Source of the DNA: Guadua angustifolia
Taxonomy: Eukaryota; Streptophyta; Magnoliopsida; Poales; Poaceae
Direction: 5' to 3'
Length of the DNA: 64,000 bases
Assembly: GCA_036346375.1 (NCBI GenBank)
Contig: JAYEVE010001051.1
Span: 1-64,000 of the forward strand
A program made the translations under genes and the position numbers. The notes below the pieces were generated by a model. It was not told the origin of the DNA, searched no databases, and saw only the letters and a list, made by a program, of their open reading frames with translations. Of the stretch, positions 35,721 to 47,760 are shown piece after piece. Every line of letters begins with the position of its first letter. The stretch's first letter is position 1.

Positions 35721-36274
35721 TGCCACTGACCAATTATCTTTGCTCAACGTTGACTTCCTTCCTCCAATCCTTAACCATGATCGGCAATCTCACATCACCA
35801 ATTTCCTGAGAAAAGATAGGTAGTGCCCCTTATACTTGGGAGGACCCATGTAAACCACCGTGGTATCGAAGTGGTTAACTTATGTCGTTCTCCCTGTGGT
35901 CCCTTTATTCGGTCCTCGAGCCTTTCTCACCTTACTTGGCCTCTCAACATTTTTACCTTACTAGGCCCCTCAGCATCATCTTTTATTCTATCTGGTGATG
36001 AGCCGGTGCTCACTCTTTGCGACATTTCGAATATATATATATATCAAACCTAAACATAATGAGAGAAAGTGATTCATATATCTAACATGGTTATATATTT
36101 GACACAAGAGAAAGCAATTCATATATATTATATTGACTTGACAGTAAATCATGTAAATTAACAGATTAATAAATAATTCATAGCATATAATTGTACTAGT
36201 ATATTGTAGTAAATTAACAGATTAGTAGATTAATGGATGATCATAAAGAAACGTCTATCTATTGATCAACTAAG

Positions 36275-36615
36275 TACGTATCAACGATGACTCCAAATCT
36301 CTAATTAGATTAGGCCCTAATCCCATTCGAGGATATATGGTTTGGACAAGTTCTAAAGCTATTGTACAACTCTATAAAAAATTTTGACAGCATCTCCCCA
36401 CTATTCTCTAAATACACATCTCAACAACAAGTCAAGAGGGTGTGTATCTGAATAACACCAGGGAGATACTATCAAAACTTTCTCTAGAGTTGTACAACGG
36501 CTTAAGAAATTGTCCAAACCACATATCCTCAAACTATCCAAGAAATGTGAACAATTCGAGACTGCTCGCTTATAAATATGCCATTTCAGCATATTTATAA
36601 ACAAGCATCCTCAAA
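36275..36615 (-). repeat. Hairpin leader, copy 3 (older CACTA)
   Basis: This is the best preserved foldback. Positions 36326-36545 form an inverted repeat with arms of ~100 bp and a loop of about 13 bases around CAACAACAAG. Examples are GAGGATATATGGTTTGGACA in the left arm and, in the inverted right arm, GAGGATATGTGGTTTGGACA. A second stem-loop at 36579-36611 pairs TTATAAATATG with CATATTTATAA. It sits upstream of the second gene on the - strand, as copy 2 does in the + strand element. Confidence 0.8.
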
Positions 36616-36620
36616 AGGGA

Positions 36621-38200
36621 GAAGTAGATTACATAACTTAAATTTTAATATTCATCATATTACAACAACAATAATGATATGTATAGTAAAAACCATTGTA
36701 AGGACATTGATCATATTATAGCAACAATAAAGACAATAAAGTTAGAACCTAAAACTGCATTTGATGTCACAAGTGGGCTTACAGCACTTACTGGCCCCAC
36801 TAAGCTCTTCTGTTGTCATCCGCATAGCCAGGTATACTTCAAATGCAATAAGTTAATAAGCATGTTGTTATTTGGTTGTTTATTTTCATATTGTGCTTCT
36901 TGGAAGTTGATTGTTTTCTTTGGTTAGCATGTTTTTCTTAATTGATACCTTGTTGTTCTTTTTATAGGCAATTGAATAGATTATGTCAATGCATTGATTG
37001 GACTTCATCAGCATTTTTAGTTTATAAATTACTACAAACTGTCAAACTGTTGTTATTGTCAATAATTACTTATTTTACCTTAGCATCAGTGTATTTGTCT
37101 ATGCTAAAAGCAAGTGTCATAGCTCACATGCATATGCTCATTTTGTACAACAATCTCATTGGCTATTGGGCGACAAGATTGTAATGTGAAGTTACAATGT
37201 TACATGCTGGTCTAGTCGGATGGTGGATGCAACAAAGGAAAAATTTGTAATTTGTTCTAGCAATCCTTTTCAAAAATGAGCTACTATTACTGTTGTGGAT
37301 AAGAAATCCATCATGTTTATGATCCTCATTTCCTGCTTGTGCAGTTGTGCAATGGGGATTGCTCTACCTGTATGTATACTCCACTTACAGGGCTATAGAG
37401 AAGAAAGATCAAAATGAGAAAGAATGGTGGCTTCTTTATTGGGCAGGTTTGTGATAAAATGTCATTCATAGCAAAATTTTCATTATTATTTTTGAAACAG
37501 CTTCTTTAATAAAAGCCAAATTACAACACTGATCATAGTACCTTTTGAAATTATTCATCCGGTTATCTACACTCTTAAAAAACATTTCTTCTAGATGCAA
37601 TTGGCATTGCTCAATTAGTTTTAATGAAAAGAGTATTTTTCGCCAATTAAGGAGCAAATGTACAATTACATACTACTTCCATGCTACGAATAGTCAAAAA
37701 CAACAATGCATGAAGCCAGATATACATAACACTGACATAAATGGACTATCAGAGGTCAAAATATCTTGTTAGAAGTTAATCCGATGTATAAACTATGAAG
37801 CTAGCTAGATGCTTTCCTTTTCCATTTTTGGTGAGCTGTATGTAGATAGTAGAAAATACTATAGTCAATTCATCCATCAAAAACATGAGAAATGGAGAGA
37901 GTAATATCTGAAAGTTCCATACCAATTTGTCTAAAAGTGAAACTTTATACTTTGTTATCAACCTTATACAAGTTTCTAATACAAATTCCTTGCAACTTCT
38001 GCCAAGTTTATTGATCCCTTTCTAACTGCCATGTATTCACACTTTAGTCATGACACCACCTTTAATTAGTTCACAATGCAAATTCCTTGCTATATTTGTC
38101 AAGTCTTCTAGGGTTTTTGAGCTGTCTTTTGGTCACACCTTTATTGATATTGCATTTAGAATAATGAGGGAGTAGAGAGAAAGATGTAAGCAATACAAGC
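36621..38200 (-). other. Probable intron or leader of the older CACTA's second gene
   Basis: A/T-rich, no domain or clear element boundary seen. It occupies the place of 27660-28500 in the + strand CACTA but is longer and not obviously alignable, so part of it may be another insertion. Confidence 0.4.
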
Positions 38201-38224
38201 ACTAATCAAAACCCTAGCCGAGAT

Positions 38225-38385
38225 TACCTTGTCGACGAGGCAGAGGGCGAGCCTGGAGACCGAGTGTGGCACGTCGTAGATGCACTTCGAGAGGGACCTT
38301 GTCAGCGAGGTAGAGCGCGAGCCTAGAGACCGGGAGTGGTGCGAGCCTGGAGACTAGGACCTTGTCAGGTCGGAGGGGTAGGTGT
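38225..38385 (-). repeat. Short tandem repeat in the GC-rich leader
   Basis: The words CCTTGTC, GCGAG and GCGAGCCTGGAGAC recur three times with a spacing of 50-65 bp (about 38228, 38290 and 38350). It is the counterpart of the G/C-rich leader in the + strand element, though its repeat unit is different. Confidence 0.6.
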
Positions 38386-38514
38386 GGCAAGGGCGAAAGA
38401 CGGAGCAGGCAGAGCAAAGGTCGAGGTCGGGGGGAGGTGGAGTTGGGGTCGAGGGGCAAGGGAAGAAGAAATAGGGAAGAAAAAAGGAGGCCGGACAGGA
38501 TTAAATGGGGAAGA

Positions 38515-38765
38515 AGAGCCATCATAATCGGTTCTCAGTGAGAATCAATTGTGATGGCCTGTATGATATCACAATTGGTTATTAGTGAGAATCGATTGTG
38601 ATGTATAAAAAGGCTAGTCGAGAAGAAATGGGGAAGAAAAAGGAGGCTGACTGGGATTAAATGGGGAAGAACCATCACAATCGATTCTCAGTGAGAATCA
38701 ATTGCAATGACCTGTATGATATCACAATTAGTTCTTAGTGAGAACTGATGGTGATGTACATGTGT
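38515..38765. repeat. Internal repeat array of the older CACTA
   Basis: Four inverted pairs near ATCACAATCGGTTCTCA and TGAGAATCAATTGTGAT are arranged as short hairpins, in two blocks around a related copy of the leader (AAATGGGGAAGAA). The repeat word has diverged from that of the + strand CACTA, but the paired design around CGGTTCT is the same. Confidence 0.8.
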
Positions 38766-38940
38766 TTTGTGCCAGCTAAGAATCAATTGCTTTTCCAGAT
38801 CAACTAAATACCTTAATTTTCCCAAGCCTCTCTCACTACATTTCTTGCATAGGTTAGACCCTAAACCTTTAAATCTTTATTTACAATACAAATATTTGAA
38901 ACACATAACATTATTTACATTGATGTAGTCCATTTATTTA

Positions 38941-39128
38941 GGGTGTGTTTGGTAGGGCTCTAGCTCCACCAGATCTGTGGAGCTGGAGCTGTGAGTACAT
39001 TAACAGTGTTTAGATGCATCATCTTGTTTACATTTTAGATCAAAAATATAAACTTAATTCACTTTATTTTATCTTACAATTTCAGATCTCAGGTGAAGCT
39101 GGGATCTAGAGCTCTACTAAACAAGCCC
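38941..39128. mobile_element. Tourist-like MITE inserted in the older CACTA
   Basis: 188 bp, with inverted ends GGGTGTGTTTGGTAGGGCTC and GGGCTTGTTTAGTAGAGCTC, and the 3-bp duplication TTA at 38938-38940 and 39129-39131. The + strand CACTA preserves the empty site (TATTGTAAATAAATGG). The size, TIR style and TTA duplication fit PIF/Harbinger (Tourist) MITEs. A partial copy of the same family lies at 54971-55020. Confidence 0.88.
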
Positions 39129-39199
39129 TTACAATACAATCCTTCTTGATGATCTACATGCATGTAATTTGTTCTATGTGTGTCATCACCGCTAAGATA

Positions 39200-40951
39200 T
39201 ACTCCATCTGCAAACGGTGGTATTTCATCAAATTGGTTGTAATCTTCTTCATCTATGATATTTTAAACTTCAACGATCCGCCTCTTGTTATGAAGGACGA
39301 CGTGCAAGCTCAGATTGGCCAGATCACGTATGTAGAAGACTTGAGTTACTTGCTTCGCAAAGATGAAAGATTCATCTTTGTAGACGAGACTATTGAGATC
39401 CACAAGAGTAAAACTTTTCTTGCCGACCTTTACTCCATGTGGAAGTCTCACTCACTTACATCAGAACAATGGAACTTGATATATTCTATAATCGAGTTCT
39501 CAAATTTCTTCAATCATCCCGTAGTAGGAGTTCATTGCGGTTGAGGATCCTCTTTTTGAGTGATCATCGAACCAAGCATCTATGCTCATACCACTGTTTT
39601 GAACAGTAGTCTTTGCATCTTGACTTTTAATGTAATAATTGTAGCCATTAATATCGTATCTTTACCATATCTGTACATTAAATCTTGATCCGTTAGCCAA
39701 CCATTTGACATTTTCACTGACGGAGACCTTCGCCTTTTCTTTGAACAATGTGAGGAATCGATCATTGTGTTCTCACATGATAGAAAGCTTATCAATATGT
39801 GGATTCTCTTCCTGTAATATCAACTTGTGCTACTCAATGTATGGATGAACTTCTACGCTGTGATGCAAGACTGTCAGGTGTTCTTTATAATACGTATCAA
39901 ACTGTGAAGTCGTTAGTTTAGACCCAATGATTCCTTTGCCACCAAGTCTGCCCTCATAACGAGATATAAGAACACTAATTGCTTGTTTTTACTAAGATAG
40001 TACACGTAGAACTCAATAACCTCTTTAGTCCCATAATCTTCAACAATACTATCCTCAGACTTCGACTGATTCCTCATGTATGACTTTAATATACGAGTAT
40101 ATCTCGATCGGATATATGTAATGTAGGAATGCAGGTCCACATATCTTAATCTCTATAACAAGGTGAATAACAACGTAAACCATGACGTTGAAGAATGATG
40201 GGAAAAATGCATTTCAAACTGGCATAGAGTCTGCATGATCTCACCCTACAAGTTGTCTAATACATCAGGATCAATAACCTTGCAAGAAATCGTATTGAAG
40301 AAATAACAAAACTTCATGATTACCAACCTGGTATCCCCTGGCAGAATATTTCTGATTGCAACAGGGAGTATTTAGGTCATCAAGACATGACAGTCGTGGG
40401 GCTTCATACCAAGCAACTTTAAATCATTCATGGACAAAAACTTCTTAATATTTGTGGAGTAGCCTGATAGAACTTTAATACCTTAGAAACACTTGCACAG
40501 GTCTTCTTTCTCCTTCTTGGACAAGTTGTAGCATGCAACAGGGATGTACATACCTTTTCTATCCTCATCTATCACTGCAAGCTTAGGCCAGATTCCTATG
40601 TAGGCCATATTACGGCGAGCACTCACACCATCCTTAGTCTTTCCAAGTATGTTCAACAGGATGACAACCAAATTATCGCAAACATTTTTGTCAACATGTA
40701 TGACATCAATATAATACCAGATATTTAACTCCTTCCAATATGGTAAGTCCTAAAATATCGACCTCTTTTTCCAAATGGTCCTGGGATGAATAGATTTATA
40801 ACTCTTTCCATAGTTATCATTGATATCCTCCACGCGTGAATATACTTGCATTCTACTCATAGGCTGTGGGGCCGGACAAACTTCCCTCTTCCCATCAAAT
40901 TTGTCATCCATCTTACGATATCAATAACTTCGAGGTAGAAACCTACGGTCA
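39200..40951 (-). pseudogene. tnpD transposase of the older CACTA, 5'-truncated
   Basis: On the - strand this aligns with 24500-26250 of the other tnpD. It starts inside the TNP2 region (MTNLMGRGKFVRPH at about 40910) and continues with ARRNMAYIGIWPKLAVIDED and LSKKEKEDLCKCF (40671-40483). The DUF4218 block follows at about 40260-39910 (RYTRILKSYMRNQSKSEDSI), and DUF4216 at 39470-39260 (VRLPHGVKVGKKSFTLVDLN). The whole first half, including the transposase-associated domain and most of the TNP2 core, is missing because the element is cut at 40951. Many stops and frameshifts are present. Confidence 0.85.
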
Positions 40952-41516
40952 TGCAATCGAGTTGCCTCTTAAGTGCTTGCGCCCTTGCCTTCTTGACACG
41001 ATCCTCACCAATGCGCATCTCCTTGATGGCTTCCCAAGCATTCTTTGCCATTTCTTTCTCTGTGATGGCCATCATCACAGACGGAAAAATTGATAATATG
41101 CCACCTCTAATATTGCCAATCGGTAAAATGCCACTCTCCTCTCAATGACATGTGGGACCTTCTGTGTCTATGACAGTGGGCCCGAGTGGCATTTTAGCGA
41201 GTGGCAATATCAAGAGTGGCATATTTTCAAATCCCCCATCACAGACAGCATCAGGCACAACTTAGGAGATCATAGCAAGAGCACCCTAATCATTTTCATC
41301 TTCGACAGGTACTGCTCCTTCAATCGCTGCCCATACTCCAAGAGACCGCAAGATGATCTTCATCTTTATTGCCCACATGCCATAGTTAGTATCATTGAGA
41401 ATCTGATACTGAATTGGCACTACACCAGCTCTTGCCAGCGTCCTCCCTATTGTCGATGTTTCTACACCAGACACTGACATGTCACCGCTACTGATCGTAC
41501 CAAGTGGAAGTTCCAT
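40952..41516 (-). pseudogene. gag: Second Copia gag copy, truncated and with a MITE
   Basis: The start is the ATG at 41516, shortly after the primer-binding site (TGGTATTAGAGCT, complement of 41531-41543). It encodes LNDTNYGMWAIKMKIILRSL, GVWAAIEGA, and then, beyond the inserted MITE at 41083-41237, MMAITEKEMAKNAWEAIKEM and ALKRQLDCMT. It closely resembles the gag copy at 52441-52917. The sequence stops being gag at about 40951, where it joins the older CACTA. Confidence 0.85.
41083..41237. mobile_element. Mutator-like MITE in Copia gag
   Basis: 155 bp bounded by the exact 9-bp direct repeat ATCACAGAC at 41074-41082 and 41238-41246. Inverted ends share AATATGCCAC, and further in ATATTGCCA and TAAAATGCCACTC occur in both arms. 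The gag copy at 52441-52917 has no insert at this point, which serves as an empty site. The 9-bp duplication fits the Mutator superfamily. Confidence 0.9.
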
Positions 41517-41545
41517 GGTTTCTTAGCCAAAGCTCTAATACCAAA

Positions 41546-41986
41546 TGTTTAAAGTAACCAATACAAGTTTGCTTCATGTTTTTCTCTCCAGTCGAAATTC
41601 TAAAGTTCCTCTCAAGTCTGAACTTTAGATACTAAAAAATGCAGAGCGAAGATGAACTAGAATCAGATAAAAACAACAAAAGCTTGAAATCTATATTGTG
41701 CTGCAAAACCACCGCATCGTTTTCAGGTTTTCTCATTACTCTTTTATATGATAAAATTTATAGATGTTTGGGGATAACAAACTCAAAGTCTTCGACCAAA
41801 TCAAAACAATCTTGGTTGCTAACAGAGTTTTTAACTCACATGCTTTACTATATCTAATCCAGCAAATGACTTATCTGGCAAACCAAAACAGAGATACTAC
41901 TCATTACAAATGATGACTCTGATTCAAACTAAAACGAAACCAAAACTCTGCAAAACCCAAAGTCTACACAACCAGTTTAGCTTACA
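41546..41986 (-). repeat. LTR of the Copia element (left copy)
   Basis: 441 bp, TG...CA in - orientation (TGTAAGCTAAACTGG to TTTAAACA). It matches 52947-53359. On one side lies RNase H with a purine-rich tract (GGGAGGTAAAA), on the other the primer-binding site of the extra gag copy. It thus serves as 3' LTR for one unit and 5' LTR for the other. Confidence 0.9.
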
Positions 41987-41996
41987 TTTTACCTCC

Positions 41997-43972
41997 CTAA
42001 ACTTGGTGTGTAGTATTCACTTCTATTATGCCCAATTTCTGATGCATCTCAATGAATCTCACGTGTCCAAGAGCCTTCGTCAATATGCTAGCTTGTTGTT
42101 CTTTAGAACTAACATACGTAACTTCGATGTTTTCATCTTCAATGCACTCTCTGATAAAATGATACCTCGTATCAATATGTTTGCTCCTATCATAATATAC
42201 TGGGTTTTTACACAAAGAAATAGTTGCTTTGTTGTCAATTCTTGACTCAAACCTCTCAGGTTGTTTCTCTTGGAGACTCCCTATCAACCGAGCTATCCAG
42301 ATACCTTGACAAGCAGTAGTTGTCACTGCAATATACTCAGCCTCACAAGGTGATAGTGTCACAATCCTTTGCTTCTGTGACTACCAGGTAATCAAGTTCA
42401 AACCCAGGAAAAATACAGTCCCTGTGGTGCTTTTCTGATCATTGATACCATCGGCAATATCACTATCCCAACACCCAATCAACCTCAATTCTCCACTATT
42501 GTTCTTTCCATAAAAACATCCAAAACTTAAAGTACCACTCACATACTCTACATATGTTTTACAACAGCATAATGTTGAGTTGTTGGTGATTCCATGAACC
42601 AAATAACAAAACCAACAGCAAAAACAATGTCAGGTAGCGTATTTACCAAATACTGTAGACTCTCCACTATACTCCTATACATAGTTGCATCAACTACAAG
42701 ATCATTGCTTTGCTTACTCAATTTCAACTGATTCTCCATGGGAGTTTGACAAGGATTGCAGTCCTTCATCCCTGATTGCTCGAGAATCTTTGTTGCATAT
42801 CCTGCTTGGCATAAAGATATACCATGAACTGATTGTTTCACTTCTATTCCCAGGTAATAGCTCAAAGGTCCAAGATCACTCATACAAAATAGTTTCTTCA
42901 TTCGATTCTTGAACTCAATGATATCAGCAAGAATTGAGGATGTGATTATCAAGTCATCCACATATACTTCAACTATTAAAACCGAACATGCACACTTTTT
43001 CTTATAAACTGCATGCTCAAGTGGACATCTCTCAAAGCCAAGTGACATAAGGCTCTTGTCCAACTTAGAATTCCAAGCCCTAGGTGCTTGCCAAAGACCA
43101 TATAGAGCTTTCCTCAGCCTTAACACTGATTGTGGTCATTGCTCATTTACAAGACCTAGTGGTTGTGAGACATAAACCTCTTTTGTCAGTTCCCCATTCA
43201 AGAAAGCTGACTTTACATCTATATGATGCACCTCCCAATTTCTATGTGCTACTATTACAATAAGCAACCGTACTGTCTCAAACCGAGCTACTAGAGCAAA
43301 TACCTCTTCAAAGTCTACTCCTTATTTTTATGCATACCCTTTCGCAACCAGACGAGACTTGTGCTTCGCAATCTTTCCTATAGAGTCTTTCTTCACTTTG
43401 AAAACACACTTCAAGCCGATTGCTTTTTGTCCTTCAAGCAATGACATTAACTCCCATGTCTTGTTCTCTTGTATAGAACACATTTCCTCCTCCATAGCTT
43501 TCCTCCAATAGCTTTCTTTCATAGCTTCTTGAAAGCTCGTTGGTTCCTCCAAAGCCAGTATTAATAGCCTATATTCCTGTGACTCTACTTCAGTGGTTAC
43601 ATCATATATATCATCTAGAGTTCGATAACGTACTAGTCCCTTAGAAGATGACACTGAAGTTAGAGTTGCTAGAGACGATGATGATGAATTTTGAGTATGC
43701 TCAGCCATTTTTGTTAATGATGAAGCAATAGCTACAGAAGACTAAACTGCATCAGCTTCATCTGTCTGGCCACCTTGATCTTCATGCGATGAAGTTGCAG
43801 AATCTAATTGATCTTCTTGGCTTTGTGCACCTGGACTTTCAACAGGATAAAGCCTCAAATCAACTTCAAACATATCATCTGTATTACTAGAGTCAACTCT
43901 GGTTTCACTGACCCAACTCCACTATCTTTCCTCCTCAAAAATCACATCTCGGCTGACCATCAACCTCCTATT
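41997..43972 (-). pseudogene. pol: Copia RT and RNase H, with the end of integrase
   Basis: After the Gypsy insertion point, the - strand continues with the integrase tail (RRLMVSRDVIFEEER). Next comes the RT start at 43430 (WELMSLLEGQKAIGLKCVFK, then AKHKSRLVAKGYA), VKSAFLNGEL at about 43200, LYGLWQAPRAWN at 43105, VEVYVDDLIITSS near 42960 (YVDD intact), and LGPLSYYLGIEVKQS. RNase H is split over two frames: DQKSTTGTVFFLG, then TLSPCEAEYIAV and DRSKHIDTRYHFIRE near 42190. There are at least three frameshifts and one stop. Confidence 0.88.
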
Positions 43973-43977
43973 GTTAG

Positions 43978-44514
43978 TGTGGAACCTATCGGACCGGTTA
44001 TCTAATCAAGGGGCCGACCGGATCAGCCCATGAGGGTGGGCCGGGCCAACCATGCAAAAAGGAGGAGCTTCTGGAAGGTCTCATTGCCAGCTGCAAAAAA
44101 GAAGATCGAGAGGTGGAAGCGACAAGGGTAGGTAAGTGGCGCTGATCAAGCAGGCGGACGCTTGCTCTAGATGCTCGGTTGTGCTGGTCAGGGCTGATTT
44201 GACGGTCTTCTCTACCGCCTCCAACTGCCTCTGCTGCTCTATTGCGCCCCAACAACCCCCTGGCCGTGCGGCGACGCCCATCGGGGTATATAGAGAGAAG
44301 GAACCTTAGACGAAGGGGGACATCTGTAATAGAGAACTTGTAAACAAGAACGTCACACTTACACCAGAAACAACGAATGCAAGACTAGGGTGTTATCTCC
44401 ATTGGAGAGCCCGAACCTGGGTAAAAATTGCCTCGTGTCTTGCATTACCATCAGACTTAGATCTTCCGCCTTGCCCCACTCCTTTTTCTTCATTGTCGGT
44501 TACAACCATCGACA
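43978..44514 (+). repeat. 5' LTR of the Gypsy element
   Basis: 537 bp from TGTGGAACCTATCGG to CCATCGACA. It has a TATATAGAGAG motif near 44287 and a polypyrimidine end. It is followed by GTTGGCGCGCCAGGTAGGGG at 44515, a typical primer-site region of grass Gypsy elements of this type. Confidence 0.92.
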
Positions 44515-44563
44515 GTTGGCGCGCCAGGTAGGGGAAGCGCGAAGATCATCCTCCTTGAGTCTG

Positions 44564-46242
44564 ATGGCGCCACCCAGCGGGATCACCATTTCCTTCACTC
44601 CCAGCCAGGCCTTCCGTTTTGGAAGTCTGGACTTCGTCGCCGACAACTTCGGCAAGCTTGCTCTTTCAGGGCAGGGCTTGGCCCTCCCTCGGGAGGATCT
44701 CGTCGCTCCCTCACCAGAGCTCCAGGCTGGCTCGAGAGGTATCGCGACGGCCCGCTCTCAAGGAGCCTTCCGTGGCGTCTTCGCGATCGAGGACGATCGG
44801 ACCGACACTCTGCACCAGCAAGAAGCGGCGGACACGGTGGAGCCAGACCGTCAACGTCGTGCGGCACGCGAAGAACGCGCCAAGTCCCTTCAGAACCGGA
44901 GGCGCAACGTCAACGAGGAGTTTCTACAAGCCAAGAAAGGAGACCAACTGATCTTCCACACGCCACAGCAGAACATCGTCGCCTCCAAGACGCTACTCGA
45001 CACCTTAGGGCCGATCCTTGGCCTCGATGAGCCAAGAACCCCGATCGTGGCTCGAGGTTAAAGCCTATGGTGACGGCGGCGGTCCAAGAAAACCAAGAGG
45101 CACCGCGAGAAGACACACTCCCGCATCCGCTGGCCCGTCCAGACCGGCAAGCAATGGATCAAGACAAAGCCGCCCAGGCGGTCGGTTGAGCTCGTGTCGG
45201 GCGAAGACGCCCGCCGGAGCCTCAACCGAGATCTCCGCGTGGATCTTACTACTAGGCGCCGCGATCAAGAAGAAGGGGAGAGGCGCCGACGTGAGGAAAT
45301 CTAACGTTTCAGACGCATCGGCTACGATGGCCGGATTGATCGTGATGGCTGACGTGATGATCGCGCCGACCGCAGAGGCCATAGCCGCCGGGTCGAGAGT
45401 GACAATGGAGACCACCGGGACGGGACCCCCCCCCCCACGTCGATCGCCTCAACGGCGCAGCTGCGGGCCTATTGATGGGGTCCGCGCCTTCACCCCACGA
45501 CTTCGCCGAGTGGTATGGCCCGATGGATTCAACCCTAGGGGCATCGTTAAGTTCGATGGCGAAAGAGATCCGGAGGCATGGCTGCAAGTGTACGCCCTCG
45601 CAGTCAAGGCCGCGGGGGGCGACCAGAGTGTGATGGCAAACTATCTGCCGATCACGCTCGCCCCCTCGGCCCAAGCTTGACTCACGGGACTCCCAGCGGG
45701 TTCTATAGATTCCTGGGACGATCTCTGTGAGCAATTTATCTCAAACTTCCTGGGCACCTTCGAGGCCCGGATCGCATGGGACCTATACCAACTCCATCGG
45801 AAGAAGAACGAAGTCTGCGGGGAGTTCATCCGACGCTTCATGCAGAAAAAGAATACCGTTCGGGACGTCTCGGAAGCGGTCGTCATAGCCGCCTTCCAGA
45901 ATGGGTCAGCGACCCCGACTTAATCAAGAAGATGTCCCGAGCCCGCCGACCACCGTCAAGAAGATGTTCGCCTTGGCTGATCGCTATGCCACGGCTTCGG
46001 ACGCCCTGGCGGAGCGCCAGGAAGACCGCCCACGGCAGAAGGATAAAAAGGATCACGTCGAGTCCTCCAAACCGAGGGACAAGAAGCGTGGGCCCAGAGA
46101 GCTGGTCGCGGTGGCCGAGCGCGCTCACCCACGAGGTCCGCGGGGCGGCGGCTACGATGAGGTAATGGATGCCATTTGTCCTTTCCACCCCCATGGGAGG
46201 CACGCTGCTCGGGATGCTACACCTCAAGAGGTTTGTTCATGA
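44564..46242 (+). pseudogene. gag: Gypsy gag, frameshifted
   Basis: The ATG at 44564 starts an N-terminal region (ITISFTPSQAFRFGSLDF). After a frame change at about 45030 comes a basic linker, then the Retrotrans_gag block at 45520-45960: GFNPRGIVKFDGERDPEAWL, then LYQLHRKKNEVCGEFIRRFM and PDLIKKMSRARPP in other frames. The C-terminal part (MFALADRYATASDALAERQE) ends in HPRGPRGGGYDE. No CCHC knuckle is readable. Stops or shifts occur near 45060, 45680 and 45960. Confidence 0.85.
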
Positions 46243-46519
46243 GAGCAGCAATAGGGCTTAACAGAGGCAAGGGCGAAGCGAAGAAGCAAGACCCACGAGG
46301 AAGGCGGGCGACTACTAAGTGACCGAGCGCGAGCTCAACTATATATTCGGGGGCTCGGCTGCGTATGAGTCCAAGCGGAAGTAGAAGCTTACCGCTCGGG
46401 AGGTCAACGCAGTAACGCTAGCGACGCCCCAATACCTGAGGTGGTCCGAGATCCCGATCACCTTCGATCGCTCGGATCACCCCGATTGCGTCCCCTTCCC
46501 AGGCAGATATCCTCTCATC

Positions 46520-47760
46520 TTGGACCCTGTCATACGCAACGTCAGACTCAAGAGGGTGTTGGTCGATGGAGGAAGTGAACTCAACGTCCTTTTCTCCAAG
46601 ACCTTTGATGATATGAAGATTTCGCGCTCCGAGCTGAAGCGTGGATCGTCACCATTTCACGGGGTAATCCCCGGAACTTCGACGGTGCCACTCGGGCAAA
46701 TCACACTGCCGGTGACATTCGGAACCAAGGAGAGCTACCGGACGGAGTACCTAAACTTCGAGGTGGTTGATTCGAGGCGCATACCATGCCATCTTAGGAA
46801 AGGCCGAATTGGCGAGGTTCATGGTTCGTTCTCTCACTCTGCGATCTCGATCGAAGATGCCGGTCCAAATGGCGACATCACGGCTCGGGGACGTCCAGCA
46901 TTCTTCAGTATCGATAAGGAGAGCTGCGACTGGCAGAGCTATCGTTGGTGGCGTCGAGGCCGAGAGGATCGTGCATGCTACCCTCCCATGGGGCGAAGAC
47001 GATGTCCCGACTGCGAAGCAAACCAGGTCAGGCATGAAGCCTGATGAGGGAATCAAGTAGGTGATTCTTGACCCATCCAACTCGGCACAGACTGCCTTGA
47101 TTGGGACAGGCTTGATCCCAAATAGGAAGAGGCGCTCATCACTTTTCTTCGGGCAAATCGGGACATCTTCGCTTGGAAACCATCCGACATGCCCGGTGTC
47201 CCTAGGGAGGTGATCGAGCATTCACTCAATGTGGATGAAAGAGCTAAGCCCATCAAATAGCGACTCAGATGGTTCGCGCAAGACCGCCGCGACGCCATCA
47301 AGGAGGAGATCACCAAGCTTCTAGCGGCTAATTTCATAAAAGAAGTGTATCATCCTGACTGGTTGGCAAATCTGGTCCTTGTACGCAAGAAGAATAAAAG
47401 TTGGCGCATGTGTGTCAATTACATAGATCTCAACAAGGCGTGCCCAAAGGATTCCTTCGGGTTGCCTCGCGATCGACTGTGGTAGACTCCACCGCCGAAA
47501 GTCACGAACTCCTCGAAGTTTCTTAGGCGATACCGGGGTACCACCAAATCCGGTTGAAGGAAGAAGATCGCATCAAGACATCGCTCATCACACCGATTCG
47601 GGCGTGTTGCTACATCACAATGCCATTCGAGGTTGAAAAAGCGGCGCGACCTACCAACGTGCTATTCGGTGTTTTCACGATCAACGGACGCAATGTGGAG
47701 GCGACGAGATCGGCGTCGTGGTTAAAACCCGAGTAAAGGAAGACCTCAACTCCGACCTAG
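46520..47760 (+). pseudogene. pol: Gypsy protease and damaged reverse transcriptase
   Basis: Protease: VLVDGGSELNVLFSKTFDDM, with the active-site Asp at about 46565. This Asp-Gly-Gly form is usual in this group. RT: DWLANLVLVRKKNKSWRMCV at about 47358, DLNKACPKDSFGLPR, then the RLKEEDRIKTSLITPI block near 47550. The fingers-to-palm part has lost sequence after MPFEVEKAA, and the YVDD box is not intact: around 47700 only a fragment resembling the flanks (RNVE..., VVVKTR) remains. The order protease, RT is as expected for Gypsy. Confidence 0.8.

Larger units (their letters stand above)
33273..40951 (-). mobile_element. Right part of the older CACTA element, same two-gene plan
   Basis: On the - strand this block contains, in transcriptional order, the end of a tnpD gene (40951-39200), an internal repeat array (38765-38515), a G/C-rich leader, a hairpin leader (36615-36275), and the second gene (35720-33273). 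The last continues at 21572-20736 beyond the inserted CACTA. The 5' part of tnpD and the 5' terminus are missing: at 40951 the sequence changes abruptly into Copia gag. With the left piece the surviving length is about 8.2 kb, not counting insertions. Confidence 0.85.

Noticed and set aside
38214..38525. Secreted protein with a leucine-rich signal on the - strand
   Set aside because: The hydrophobic start comes from a purine-rich leader of the older CACTA. There is no conservation in the other copy.
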